From positions 1,550,001 to 1,614,000 of the forward strand of contig NZ_CP195191.1 in the NCBI RefSeq assembly GCF_051200875.1: a stretch of DNA of 64,000 nt, written 5' to 3'. Both the position numbers and the translations under genes were made by a program. Shown here piece by piece: positions 16,887-25,457 of the stretch (position 1 is the first letter of the stretch; every line of letters starts with the position of its first letter). Under the pieces are notes generated by a model. That model had not been told where the DNA came from. It searched no databases and was given only the letters and a program-made list of their open reading frames with translations. This DNA comes from Pseudotabrizicola sp051200875. Lineage in GTDB: Bacteria > Pseudomonadota > Alphaproteobacteria > Rhodobacterales > Rhodobacteraceae.

Positions 16887-18041
16887 ATGCCTGCCTCGCA
16901 GAAGCCAACAGCCTGCCTTGCACTCGCCGATGGAACCCTGTTCTACGGACATGGCTTCGGTGCCACGGGCGAAACCGTCGCAGAGCTTGTTTTCAACACC
17001 GCCATGACCGGTTACCAAGAGATCATGACTGATCCGTCCTATGCGGGCCAGATCGTGACCTTCACCTTCCCCCATATCGGCAATGTCGGCGTCAACACCG
17101 AAGATGACGAGACCGCCGAACCCGTCGCGGCGGGCATGGTCGTGAAATGGGATCCGACCGAGCCGTCGAACTGGCGTTCGATGGGCGATCTCACCGAATG
17201 GCTTCAGAAGAAGGGACGCATCGGCATAGGCGGCATCGACACCCGCCGTCTGACCCGCGCAATCCGCCAGCAAGGCGCCCCGCATGTGGCGCTTGCCCAC
17301 AACCCAGATGGCATTTTCGACATCGAAAAGCTGGTCTCCAAGGCACGGGGCTGGAAGGGTCTCGAAGGTCTGGACCTGGCCAAAGAAGTGTCCTGCACTC
17401 AGTCCTATCGTTGGGATGAAAAGCGTTGGGCTTGGCCTGAAGGCTATACCAAGCGCGACGGCGAAGGCCTGAAGGTCGTTGCCATTGATTACGGTGCCAA
17501 GCGCAACATCCTGCGCTGCCTTGCCAGCGCCGGTTGTGACGTGACCGTCCTGCCAGCCACGGCCACGGCCGAAGACGTCTTGGCCCTGAACCCCGATGGT
17601 GTCTTCCTGTCGAACGGCCCGGGCGATCCGGCCGCAACCGGCGTCTATGCCGTGCCGATGATCCAAGGCGTTCTAAAGGCCGACCTGCCACTCTTCGGCA
17701 TCTGCCTTGGCCACCAGATGCTCGCGCTCGCCCTTGGTGCCAAGACACGCAAGATGAACCACGGCCATCACGGCGCGAACCATCCGGTCAAAGACATGAC
17801 AACGGGCAAGGTCGAGATCACCTCGATGAACCACGGCTTCACCGTCGATGCCGACACCCTGCCCAAGGGCGTCAGCGAAACCCATGTTTCGCTCTTTGAC
17901 GGCACCAATTGCGGCATCGCGGTCGATGGCAAGCCGATCTTCTCGGTCCAGTATCACCCCGAGGCAAGCCCCGGCCCGCAGGACAGCTATTATCTGTTCG
18001 ACCGCTTTGCCGAGGCAATGCGCGCCCGCCGCGCCGCCTGA
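16887..18041 (+). CDS. carA: Carbamoyl-phosphate synthase small (glutaminase) subunit
   Basis: 384 residues. CarA releases ammonia from glutamine and channels it to CarB for carbamoyl phosphate, used in arginine and pyrimidine synthesis. N-terminal CPSase domain MTGYQEIMTDPSYAGQI (about 45-60) and C-terminal class I glutaminase with nucleophile Cys in FGICLGHQM and the His/Glu pair in QYHPEASPGP. ATG at 16887 is preceded by AAAGGAGAG. carB is not in the window. A strong terminator follows. Confidence 0.98.
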   Translation: MPASQKPTACLALADGTLFYGHGFGATGETVAELVFNTAMTGYQEIMTDPSYAGQIVTFTFPHIGNVGVNTEDDETAEPVAAGMVVKWDPTEPSNWRSMGDLTEWLQKKGRIGIGGIDTRRLTRAIRQQGAPHVALAHNPDGIFDIEKLVSKARGWKGLEGLDLAKEVSCTQSYRWDEKRWAWPEGYTKRDGEGLKVVAIDYGAKRNILRCLASAGCDVTVLPATATAEDVLALNPDGVFLSNGPGDPAATGVYAVPMIQGVLKADLPLFGICLGHQMLALALGAKTRKMNHGHHGANHPVKDMTTGKVEITSMNHGFTVDADTLPKGVSETHVSLFDGTNCGIAVDGKPIFSVQYHPEASPGPQDSYYLFDRFAEAMRARRAA

Positions 18042-18069
18042 TCCACGCGATCATTTGAAAAACCATCCG

Positions 18070-18104
18070 ATCCCGCCCTTCCAAAAAAGGGCGGGATTAA
18101 TTTT
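18070..18104 (+). terminator. Rho-independent terminator of carA
   Basis: ATCCCGCCCTT (18070-18080) pairs perfectly with AAGGGCGGGAT (18087-18097), followed by TAATTTT. Confidence 0.92.
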
Positions 18105-18112
18105 GCATTAAC
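18097..18112. promoter_or_regulatory. CtrA-type binding site upstream of the glycosyltransferase gene
   Basis: TTAATTTTGCATTAAC equals the CtrA consensus TTAA-N7-TTAAC exactly. It ends 38 nt before the glycosyltransferase ATG. It also overlaps the T-rich tail of the carA terminator, so a chance match in A/T-rich DNA is possible. Confidence 0.5.
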
Positions 18113-18150
18113 AATCCTCAGGCAGGCTCCCCTTTCGCAGTGGAGCACGC

Positions 18151-20037
18151 ATGACCGCAGAAATCCTGCCCCTCGTTGTCCCGTCCGGACACGATGTCCT
18201 TCCCGGCATCGTGCCGACGCCCAACGAAAGCCTGCCGGTCGCTCTGTTGCGGGCCGGAAAGATCAGTGGCGATCAAATGGTTCTGGCTTTGGCCATACAA
18301 TCCCGCCGCAACAGCCGCATAGCTGATGTCCTTCTCTCCCGGGGCATGGTCACGCAAGAGGAACTCTTTGCCACCTTGGCAGACCAATGGTCCTGCGATC
18401 TGGTCGATCCGCAGGATCTCGACCTTGATACCCGCCTGATTGACCGCCTCGGTGCGATGGCCTGCCTTCGCCGCCAAATTCTTCCTATTCGCCAACATGG
18501 CGACATCACTTTGATCGCCACGGCCCGCCCCGAGGATTTCGGGCCGCAGCGGGACCAACTGACCCGCCTTTTCGGGCCGGTCGCCATGGCCATCGCCTCC
18601 CCCGCAGCGATTGAAGAAGCCATCCTTCGCAACCGTGGCAGAGGCCTTGCCAAGGCTGCCGAATCCCGCGTTCCGGCCCTTGAAAGCTGCCGTGATCTCG
18701 CTGGCCCCCAGATCGTGCTTCCCGTCCTTCTCCTGCTTCTCGGCCTTGCGATTGTCACGCTCGTGAAACCAGCCGCCGTGCTTTGGGTTCTGATGGCATG
18801 GGCCGTTGTGACGCTTTTCCTCAGCGCTGCCCTAAAGCTCGCTGCCGGAACAGCCACGCTTCTGCGCAAGCGCGGGGGGCAGACGGATACCGACCCAAAA
18901 CCGGTGCAGATTGCCCGTTTGCCTGTCGTCTCGGCGATGGTCCCGCTTTATCGCGAAGCGGATATCGCGCCGCGCCTGATCCGACGCCTCAGCCGTCTCG
19001 ACTACCCTCAGGAACTGCTTGATATCGTTCTTGTCGCCGAAGCGAATGACCATCTGACCCGTCAAGCCTTGGCGGCAACGGACCTTCCACCTTGGATGCG
19101 CGTCGTCGTGGTGCCAGATGGGCCCCTGAAAACGAAACCCCGCGCCCTGAACTTCGCGCTGGATCATTGTCGCGGCACGATCATCGGCGTTTATGATGCT
19201 GAAGACGCCCCCGACCCGGACCAGATCAACCGCATTGTCGATCGCTTTCACAATCGCGGCCCCGAAGTTGCCTGCCTGCAAGGGATCCTCGACTTCTACA
19301 ACCCCACCACCAACTGGCTCTCGCGCTGCTTCACCATCGAATATGCAACGTGGTTCCGTCTCGTACTCCCGGGTCTGGAACGGCTGGGCCTTTGTGTGCC
19401 GCTTGGCGGAACCACGCTCTTCTTCCGCCGATCGGTGCTGGAGGAACTGGGCGGTTGGGATGCCCATAACGTGACCGAGGACGCCGATCTGGGAATGCGC
19501 CTTTGCCGGCACGGATACCGGACAGAGGTGATCGAAACCGTCACCAAGGAAGAAGCCAATTGCCGCGCCCTTCCCTGGGTCAAGCAGCGCTCCCGTTGGC
19601 TCAAGGGCTATATGATGACTTGGGCCACGCATATGCGAAACCCAGGCGTTCTGTTGCACGAACTGGGGCTTTGGCGTTTTGCCGGGTTTCAGGTGCTGTT
19701 CCTCTGCACCCTTTCCCAATTTCTTCTGATGCCACTGCTTTGGGGTCTATGGGTTTTTGGCATGGTCTTTGGCCAGATTGGCCTGTTCGCGGATTTCCCC
19801 GGTCTCGCCCTTGCCATCACTCTGTTGTTCGGCCTCAGCGAGCTCGCCAATCTCTCATTCGGCCTGATCGGCCTTCGTCGCAGCGGGCAATCCCTTAGCC
19901 CGTTTTGGGTGCCGACGCTCAGCCTCTATTTCCCACTGGGGGCGCTCGCTTCGTACAAGGCACTCTGGGAAGTGGTCCGCAACCCGTTCTACTGGGACAA
20001 GACCAGCCACGGAAAATTCGACGACACTGCCGCCTGA
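18151..20037 (+). CDS. Membrane family 2 glycosyltransferase with N-terminal MshEN-like domain
   Basis: 628 residues. Residues about 27-150 resemble the GspE/MshE N-terminal fold: two successive L-x-x-x-G-x-I/V-x-x-x-x-L-x-x-x-L-x-x-Q blocks (LLRAGKISGDQMVLALAIQ, then LLSRGMVTQEELFATLADQ). Two membrane helices (about 185-230) precede a GT2 catalytic domain with DAED at 349-352, EDAD at 443-446 and QRSRW from 479, the processive cellulose/hyaluronan-synthase pattern; further helices follow. It likely polymerises or transfers a sugar at the inner membrane. MshEN domains can bind c-di-GMP; whether this one does is unproven. A CtrA-like box lies upstream. Confidence 0.85.
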   Translation: MTAEILPLVVPSGHDVLPGIVPTPNESLPVALLRAGKISGDQMVLALAIQSRRNSRIADVLLSRGMVTQEELFATLADQWSCDLVDPQDLDLDTRLIDRLGAMACLRRQILPIRQHGDITLIATARPEDFGPQRDQLTRLFGPVAMAIASPAAIEEAILRNRGRGLAKAAESRVPALESCRDLAGPQIVLPVLLLLLGLAIVTLVKPAAVLWVLMAWAVVTLFLSAALKLAAGTATLLRKRGGQTDTDPKPVQIARLPVVSAMVPLYREADIAPRLIRRLSRLDYPQELLDIVLVAEANDHLTRQALAATDLPPWMRVVVVPDGPLKTKPRALNFALDHCRGTIIGVYDAEDAPDPDQINRIVDRFHNRGPEVACLQGILDFYNPTTNWLSRCFTIEYATWFRLVLPGLERLGLCVPLGGTTLFFRRSVLEELGGWDAHNVTEDADLGMRLCRHGYRTEVIETVTKEEANCRALPWVKQRSRWLKGYMMTWATHMRNPGVLLHELGLWRFAGFQVLFLCTLSQFLLMPLLWGLWVFGMVFGQIGLFADFPGLALAITLLFGLSELANLSFGLIGLRRSGQSLSPFWVPTLSLYFPLGALASYKALWEVVRNPFYWDKTSHGKFDDTAA

Positions 20038-20039
20038 TC

Positions 20040-20675
20040 TTAGCCCCGCAGCCGCAACTCTCCGGCATCGACGCGCAGGCGGGTCTCGAAGGCGCGGCTG
20101 ATATGCGTCTTCAGCGCCTGATAGGCGGCTTCGCCATCATGCGCCTCAATCGCACTGACAATCTTGTCATGCTCGGCCAGCGCAACCTCGCTCCGCCCTT
20201 CGGCCGCGAGCGACGTGGTCGCCATCAACGCCATTGACCGGTGGACAAGATCCAACTGCTGAACCAAAAAGCGGTTGTGGCTGGCCAGATGGATTTGCCG
20301 GTGAAACCGCTTGTTGGCCTTTGCCAATTCGCGCGGCTTGTTCAGCAAAGAGCGGTCGTCCTCGACCATTCCCCGCAGCACCCGGATTTCCTCATCCGTT
20401 GCATGGCGTGCCGCCAGCCGCGCGGCCAAACCTTCCAGTTCTGTCCGGACCACATAAAGTTCGGCCAATTGGTTATGGTTCAGCGACGCGACAATCAGAC
20501 TGCGTCCATCCCGCGTCAGCATCGACTGGGTTTCCAACCGCTGCAACGCCTCGCGCACCGGTGTCCGGCTGACCCCCAGCCGCTCGGCCAGTTCCGATTC
20601 CACAAGGCGGTCACCGGGCTTGTAGGTTCCCGCTTCAATCGCTTCGAGGATCAGCGTGTATGCGTCTTTCTGCAC
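20040..20675 (-). CDS. GntR family transcriptional regulator (FCD/FadR subfamily)
   Basis: 211 residues. The winged HTH (about 5-65) contains ESELAERLGVSRTPVREALQRLE, split here as ESELAERLGV and SRTPVREALQRLE; the C-terminal all-helical FCD domain (about 80-205) carries the metal-type His set in FHRQIHLASHN and later EHDKIV and THIS. Such regulators sense small acids or sugars and usually control an adjacent operon. The nearest divergent gene is the HAD nucleotidase 138 nt away; the glycosyltransferase gene ends 2 nt from its stop. Ligand unknown. Confidence 0.9.
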   Translation of the reverse strand: MQKDAYTLILEAIEAGTYKPGDRLVESELAERLGVSRTPVREALQRLETQSMLTRDGRSLIVASLNHNQLAELYVVRTELEGLAARLAARHATDEEIRVLRGMVEDDRSLLNKPRELAKANKRFHRQIHLASHNRFLVQQLDLVHRSMALMATTSLAAEGRSEVALAEHDKIVSAIEAHDGEAAYQALKTHISRAFETRLRVDAGELRLRG

Positions 20676-20813
20676 CGGTGTCGTCCCGTTCTTCCCAACA
20701 ACCGCCAGACGCTACAGCCGCAGGGCCCCGTTTGGCAAGCCATGCGGGCGTCGCATCCTTTCGACAACTGTCGGGCCATTGCCCCGGCACCTCCGGCGGT
20801 CTATGTCTTTCGC

Positions 20814-21464
20814 ATGATCCGCGACAGTTTTTCCCATGTGACCACTTGGGTGTTCGACCTCGACAACACCCTTTACCCGCCACAAATGCGCCTCTTCGAC
20901 CAGATCGAAGAGCGAATGACCTCTTGGGTCTCGCGCCGTCTTGGGGTCAGCCGCGACCATGCCGACCACCTGCGCGCCTCCTATTGGAAGCTTTACGGCA
21001 CCACGCTGGCGGGCCTGATGCATGAACACGGGATCGAGCCGATGGACTACCTGATGGATGTCCATGACATCGACTTTGCGCCTTTGACCCCAGACCCGGA
21101 TCTTGCCACGCACATCGCCGCGCTGCCCGGCCGTCGCATCGTCTACACCAATGCCGACACGATCTATGCCGCCAAAGTGCTCAAGGCCCGCGGTCTCGAC
21201 GGGCTGTTCGACGCGGTCTATGGCGTTGAACATGCGCAGTTCCGCCCAAAGCCCGAGCGGCAGGCTTTTGAGACCATCTTCGCGCTTGACGGGCTTGATC
21301 CAACCCGTGCCGCAATGTTTGAGGACGACGCCCGCAATCTGGCCGCCCCGCATGAGATGGGGATGCGCACGGTTCACATCGCGCCGGAAGCCGAACCCGC
21401 GCCCCATATCCACTTTCATTCGCCAGATCTGACAGAGTTTCTGGCCCGGCTGACCAAAAGCTGA
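20814..21464 (+). CDS. HAD-superfamily pyrimidine 5'-nucleotidase
   Basis: 216 residues. HAD motif I is FDLDNTLYPP (nucleophile Asp15, acid Asp17), motif II is IVYTNAD, and the C-terminal motif III/IV is FEDDARNL preceded by Lys in KPERQAF. This matches the SDT1/PPM1-type pyrimidine 5'-nucleotidases that dephosphorylate UMP/CMP or damaged nucleotides in the cytoplasm. The ATG at 20814 (MIRDSFSH) is the natural start just before the domain. Divergent from the GntR gene. Substrate preference is inferred from family only. Confidence 0.87.
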   Translation: MIRDSFSHVTTWVFDLDNTLYPPQMRLFDQIEERMTSWVSRRLGVSRDHADHLRASYWKLYGTTLAGLMHEHGIEPMDYLMDVHDIDFAPLTPDPDLATHIAALPGRRIVYTNADTIYAAKVLKARGLDGLFDAVYGVEHAQFRPKPERQAFETIFALDGLDPTRAAMFEDDARNLAAPHEMGMRTVHIAPEAEPAPHIHFHSPDLTEFLARLTKS

Positions 21465-21544
21465 CTCTCAGATGCGGCATTCAGTCCCTTTGCGAAACGC
21501 TCCCGGAACCCCCACCTCCCGGTAACGACAGCATGGAGACCCAG

Positions 21545-21805
21545 ATGAGCACGATGTCCGCCCCAAGCAGCCCCTCCTTTGGATTGCGCCTTCTCTACGC
21601 CATTCCCCTGATCGGCTGGATCGCCAAAGACATCTCTCGTGACGTCTCGAACGTGCCCTATGCCGTGGTCATCCTTCTCACCGCCTTGATCTTGGCGTTT
21701 CAGGTCTGGGGGCCCGTGGTCTTTACCCTGACGGCCCTGACGGCCGTGCCGTTCATGTTCGCGTTTTTCGTCTATATTTCATGGCCCTTCCGCCGCGAAG
21801 GCTGA
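21545..21805 (+). CDS. Small two-helix membrane protein, unknown function
   Basis: 86 residues starting MSTMSAPSSPSFGLRLL. Two hydrophobic helices (about 35-55 and 57-80) and a basic end WPFRREG. GGAG six nt ahead of ATG 21545 supports this start over the ATG at 21533. It sits between the nucleotidase and the UbiH-type gene on the same strand. No family recognised, but length, start signal and clean hydrophobic pattern suggest a real gene. Confidence 0.65.
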   Translation: MSTMSAPSSPSFGLRLLYAIPLIGWIAKDISRDVSNVPYAVVILLTALILAFQVWGPVVFTLTALTAVPFMFAFFVYISWPFRREG

Positions 21806-21902
21806 TCCCGGCCAACTCCCATAAGACCCGGAAAAGCGGGACGCTTTGTCGCTTCGCTTTCCCCTCCCTTCGTCCTATGTTGCGCGGCAAGAGGACGACA
21901 GC

Positions 21903-23102
21903 ATGACCCGCATCGACACAGATATCCTGATCTCCGGCGGCGGCGTTGCCGGTTTGACCGCAGCAGCAGCCTTTGGCAGCGCAGGATTCAAGGTGATCTG
22001 CGTGGACCCTGCGCCCCCTGTCACATCGGACAAAGAAGACGGCGCCGATCTGCGGACGACCGCCTTTCTGCACCCCTCGATCCCGGTGCTGGAAGCCGCT
22101 GGCCTTTGGGGGCGTCTGCAACCCCATGCCGCACCGCTGCAGATCATGCGCATCGTCGATGCGGGCGGCCCGGTAGCCGAACCCCGGATCGTCAAGGATT
22201 TCGATGCGGCAGACCTGTCGGACCTGCCCTTTGGCTGGAACCTGCCGAACTGGCTCTTGCGGCGTGAGATGGTGGCCCGGCTCGCCGAACTGCCGAACGT
22301 CGATTTTCGCCCCGGCACCGCCACGCAAAGCCTGCTGACCCGCGAGTCCGAGGCGCTCGTCACCCTGTCAGAGGGCAGCCGCATCCGTGCGCGCATGGTG
22401 ATCGGGGCCGATGGCCGCAATTCGACCGTGCGACAAGCGCTGAATATTCCGGTCAAAACGATCCGATACGGGCAAAAGGCTCTGGCCTTCGCCGTCACCC
22501 ACCCGATCCCGCATGAAAATGTCTCGACCGAGATTCACCGCTCGGGCGGCCCCTTCACACTTGTCCCCCTGCCCGACCGCGATGGAAAGCCGTGCTCGGC
22601 AGTGGTCTGGATGGAAACCGGCGCGAATGTCGAAAGACTTCAGGCGCTGTCCGCTGCCGAGTTTGAGGCCGAGATGAACCAGCGCTCCTGCCACATTCTT
22701 GGCCCCCTGACCCTCGCCAGTCGCCTCACCATCTGGCCCATCATCAGCCAGATCGCCGAACGGCTGTCGGGCGAACGCACGGCCTTGATGGCCGAGGCGG
22801 CCCATGTCGTGCCCCCGATCGGGGCGCAAGGCCTGAACATGAGCCTCGCCGACCTGCGCTGCCTGCTGGATCTGGCCAGAGCCCAGCCCGACCAGATCGG
22901 ATCGGCCACCATGATGGAAAGCTACCACCGCGCCCGACACGTGGAAGTGCAGGCCCGCCTGCACGGCATCGACCTTTTGAACAGGGCCTCGATGATCGGC
23001 GCACAGGGCCTGCGCGACCTCCGCGCCTCGGCCCTGAACGCGCTCTATTCGGCCGCGCCTGTGCGCAAAACCCTGATGCGCGCCGGTCTCGGCCTGCGCT
23101 GA
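21903..23102 (+). CDS. UbiH/UbiF family FAD-dependent monooxygenase
   Basis: 399 residues. FAD fold: dinucleotide motif ISGGGVAGLTAAAAFG at the N-terminus, GADGRNS in the middle, and LMAEAAHVVPPIGAQGLNM where most relatives read GDAAH-x-x-x-P-x-x-G-Q-G. The family hydroxylates the ubiquinone ring at the membrane; which position this enzyme hydroxylates is not clear from sequence, so no symbol is given. ATG at 21903 follows GAGGACGACAGC. A pair of palindromes separates it from the convergent aminotransferase. Confidence 0.88.
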   Translation: MTRIDTDILISGGGVAGLTAAAAFGSAGFKVICVDPAPPVTSDKEDGADLRTTAFLHPSIPVLEAAGLWGRLQPHAAPLQIMRIVDAGGPVAEPRIVKDFDAADLSDLPFGWNLPNWLLRREMVARLAELPNVDFRPGTATQSLLTRESEALVTLSEGSRIRARMVIGADGRNSTVRQALNIPVKTIRYGQKALAFAVTHPIPHENVSTEIHRSGGPFTLVPLPDRDGKPCSAVVWMETGANVERLQALSAAEFEAEMNQRSCHILGPLTLASRLTIWPIISQIAERLSGERTALMAEAAHVVPPIGAQGLNMSLADLRCLLDLARAQPDQIGSATMMESYHRARHVEVQARLHGIDLLNRASMIGAQGLRDLRASALNALYSAAPVRKTLMRAGLGLR

Positions 23103-23104
23103 CC

Positions 23105-23150
23105 GCAAATTTCTTGAAAGAAATTTGCAAAATCCTTCAAAGGATTTTGC
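23105..23150. repeat. Double hairpin, intergenic element family 1
   Basis: Two hairpins sharing a GC: GCAAATTTCTT (23105-23115) with AAGAAATTTGC (23118-23128), and GCAAAATCCTT (23127-23137) with AAGGATTTTGC (23140-23150), each with a 2-nt loop. It lies between two convergent gene ends and could terminate both. The same architecture recurs at 58860-58905 with paired base changes. Confidence 0.88.
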
Positions 23151-23156
23151 GGTGCC

Positions 23157-24281
23157 TTACAGCACCGCGTCCACGGCCCGCTCCAACCTTGCGACTGTTC
23201 CGGCCACATCCTTCAACTTGTCCAGTCCGAAAAGTCCGATGCGGAATGTTTTGAACTCTGGCCCCTCGCCCACCTGCAAGGGCACGCCCGCAGCGATCTG
23301 CAGGCCCTGCTCACGGAACTTCGACCCGTTCTGGATCGACGGATCATCGGTATAGCTCACCACCACGCCCGGCGCGCCAAAGCCTTCTGCCGCTACCGAG
23401 GCGACGCCCTTCTTGGCCATCAAGGCGCGCACGGCCCGGCCCAACTCCCATTGCGCGGCCTTGGCCGTGGCAAAACCCATTGCTTTGGTCTCAAGCATCG
23501 CATCGCGAAAGCCAAGAATGGCATCGGTCGGCATGGTCGCATGATAGGCATGTCCGCCGCCTTCATAGGCCGCCATGATGGCGCGCCACTTCTTCAAATC
23601 CAGCGCAAAGCTGTTGGACGTGGTGGCCTCCAGCCGTGCCTCTGCTGCGGGCGACAAGACAACGACCCCGGCCGAGGGCGAAGCCGACCACCCCTTTTGC
23701 GGCGCGCTGACCAGCACATCTACACCCGTCTCAACCATATCCACCCAGATGCATCCGCTCGCGATGCAATCCAAGACCATCAAGGCGCCAACCTCATGCG
23801 CGGCCTCTGCCATGGCCTTGATATAGTCATCGGGCAGAATGATCCCGGCGCTCGTCTCAACATGCGGCGCGAAGACGGCCTCGGGTCTCACCTCCCGGAT
23901 TTTCGCGACCACCTCTTCGATCGGCGGCGGAGCGTAAGGCGCACGCGCCTCATTCCCGGTCTGGCGCGCCATCACCACGGTCTGCTCTTTCGCAAAACCA
24001 CCCGCGTCAAAAATCTGCGTCCAGCGGAAACTGAACCACCCATTGCGAACGACCAGCACCCGGCCCTGCCCGAACTGCCGCGCCACCGCTTCCATTGCAT
24101 AGCTGCCGCCCCCCGGCACCAGCGCAACAGCACTGCCCCGATAAACCTCTTTCAGCATCCCCGACACATCACGCATCACCTGCTGAAACCGCGCTGACAT
24201 GTGGTTCAGACTACGGTCCGTGAAAACAACCGAGAATTCTTCCAAACCCTCAGGGTCGATATGGGCGTGCAATCCGGGCAT
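23157..24281 (-). CDS. Class V PLP aminotransferase (alanine/serine-glyoxylate aminotransferase-like)
   Basis: 374 residues, fold type I class V. N-terminal part FTDRSLNHMSARFQQVMRD, then LVPGGGSYAMEAVARQ (glycine-rich phosphate loop), and the PLP Lys in SAPQKGWSASPSAG near residue 190. The family moves amino groups between Ala or Ser and glyoxylate. ATG at 24281 is preceded by AAAGGAGAG at 6 nt; an in-frame codon at 24407 would add 42 residues that overlap a repeat element and look non-coding. Downstream of the Lrp pair on the same strand. Confidence 0.88.
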   Translation of the reverse strand: MPGLHAHIDPEGLEEFSVVFTDRSLNHMSARFQQVMRDVSGMLKEVYRGSAVALVPGGGSYAMEAVARQFGQGRVLVVRNGWFSFRWTQIFDAGGFAKEQTVVMARQTGNEARAPYAPPPIEEVVAKIREVRPEAVFAPHVETSAGIILPDDYIKAMAEAAHEVGALMVLDCIASGCIWVDMVETGVDVLVSAPQKGWSASPSAGVVVLSPAAEARLEATTSNSFALDLKKWRAIMAAYEGGGHAYHATMPTDAILGFRDAMLETKAMGFATAKAAQWELGRAVRALMAKKGVASVAAEGFGAPGVVVSYTDDPSIQNGSKFREQGLQIAAGVPLQVGEGPEFKTFRIGLFGLDKLKDVAGTVARLERAVDAVL

Positions 24282-24339
24282 CTCGCGCTCTCCTTTTTCC
24301 GAAACAGTAACAGTTTCCACAAATCCGGGGCCAGCCCCA

Positions 24340-24395
24340 TTTTCTGTCTGAAAATATCCTCGGGAGGGGTTCGGGGAGGGCAGACAGCCCTCCCC
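24340..24395 (-). repeat. Composite intergenic element, family 2 copy 1
   Basis: On the minus strand a hairpin GGGGAGGGC ... GCCCTCCCC (24395 to 24373), then a CCCGAGGATATTTTCAGACA block ending in GAAAA. The hairpin loop (GGGCTGTCTGCCC) is the same as in the copy at 38227. Lies between an Lrp gene and the class V aminotransferase gene. Confidence 0.8.
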
Positions 24396-24416
24396 GCCTT
24401 TCCCCACAAGCGCAGC

Positions 24417-24875
24417 TTACCCAAGCGGGCCGGGCCTGCGTTCCTCGGTCAAGAGCACATTGGCCTCCACGTTCCCCACCCCCGGCAAGGTCATGATCCG
24501 CCGCCGCAAAACGCGCTCGAAATCTGCAATGTCGCGGGCCACCACCCGCAGGCGATAATCAAACAGCCCAAGGACGTGCTGCACCACCTGCACTTCGGGA
24601 ATGGCCGTCACCGCGCGTTCGAAATCCTCAAGGCTCACCCGGCCCTTTGTGGCGAGCTTCACCCCCAGAAACACGGTCACGCCAAACCCAAGCGCCGCAC
24701 GGTCGACCTCGACCCGCCGCCCCGCCAGAACGCCCGCCTCTTCCAACCGTTTCACACGCCGCCAGGCCGCCGGTTGCGACAGTCCCAGCCGCCGCCCCAA
24801 AGCCCCGGCAGAAACCGTCGCATCCAAGGACATTGCCCGCAATATCGCCCGGTCCGTGTCATCCAGATCAATCAC
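24417..24875 (-). CDS. Lrp/AsnC family transcriptional regulator (downstream of pair)
   Basis: 152 residues. N-terminal winged HTH (about 5-55: DTDRAILRAMS, then GLSQPAAWRRVKRLEEAG) and C-terminal RAM/AsnC effector domain (about 70-145) with VVQHVLGLFDYRLRVVARD. Lrp proteins form octamers and respond to amino acids. Its start overlaps the stop of the next Lrp gene by 4 nt (24872-24875), implying translational coupling and perhaps mixed oligomers. Divergent ilvC nearby suggests control of branched-chain amino-acid synthesis (inference). Confidence 0.93.
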   Translation of the reverse strand: MIDLDDTDRAILRAMSLDATVSAGALGRRLGLSQPAAWRRVKRLEEAGVLAGRRVEVDRAALGFGVTVFLGVKLATKGRVSLEDFERAVTAIPEVQVVQHVLGLFDYRLRVVARDIADFERVLRRRIMTLPGVGNVEANVLLTEERRPGPLG

Positions 24876-25330
24876 AGCGGCAGCCCCTCGGCATCCTTGA
24901 TGGTCGAAATCAGCATCAGCGCCTCAAGCTCGGAAATATGCGGCAGCGTCAGAATCCGCCGCCGATAGACCTCTTGGTAATGGGCCATATCCCGCGCAAT
25001 CACATTCAGACGCACATCCACGCGGCCCAGAAAGGTCTCGATGGCCACGACTTCGGGCACCTCGCGCGCGGCCCCGATGAATTCGTCAAAGGCGCGCGGA
25101 TTCGTCTTGTCCAAGGTAAAGCGCAAGGACACCTCGACCTCATATCCCAAGGCGCGCCAGTCCACGACAGCCGCCTCAACCCGGATCAACCCCGCTTCCC
25201 GCAGCCGATCCAGCCGACGCCACAACGTTGCCGCCGTCACGCCCGCGCGTTCCGCCAATTCGGTCCGGTCAATCGCCGGTTCCGCCAGATAATGCCGCAG
25301 GATGCGCCGGTCCGTTTCGTCGATCTGCAT
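24872..25330 (-). CDS. Lrp/AsnC family transcriptional regulator (upstream of pair)
   Basis: 152 residues, the same length as its downstream paralogue but clearly diverged. HTH (about 4-55: DETDRRILRHYLA, then GVTAATLWRRLDRLREAG) and RAM domain with AIETFLGRVDVRLNVIARD. First gene of the coupled pair, facing ilvC across 127 nt. Promoter-proximal position makes it the likelier autoregulator. The recognition helices of the two differ (TAATLWRRL against QPAAWRRV), so they may read different half-sites. Confidence 0.93.
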   Translation of the reverse strand: MQIDETDRRILRHYLAEPAIDRTELAERAGVTAATLWRRLDRLREAGLIRVEAAVVDWRALGYEVEVSLRFTLDKTNPRAFDEFIGAAREVPEVVAIETFLGRVDVRLNVIARDMAHYQEVYRRRILTLPHISELEALMLISTIKDAEGLPL

Positions 25331-25346
25331 GAAATTTTCGCTATCA

Positions 25347-25398
25347 CGTCAATTTACGAATGATCTTTTGCACATTCCCGAAATTTCGTCAAACAACG
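25347..25398. promoter_or_regulatory. Candidate Lrp-type repeats between lrp pair and ilvC
   Basis: CGTCAATTTACG (25347-25358) and CGTCAAACAACG (25387-25398) match at 9 of 12 positions and are 40 nt apart; a perfect 10-nt palindrome CGAAATTTCG (25379-25388) abuts the second. Spacing near four helical turns suits an Lrp oligomer. Weak evidence, position-based. Confidence 0.3.
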
Positions 25399-25457
25399 CA
25401 GCAGATCACGCCAGAATCCCCCTATTGTCGCGCCATCAACTTAGGAAAGGGACCGCC

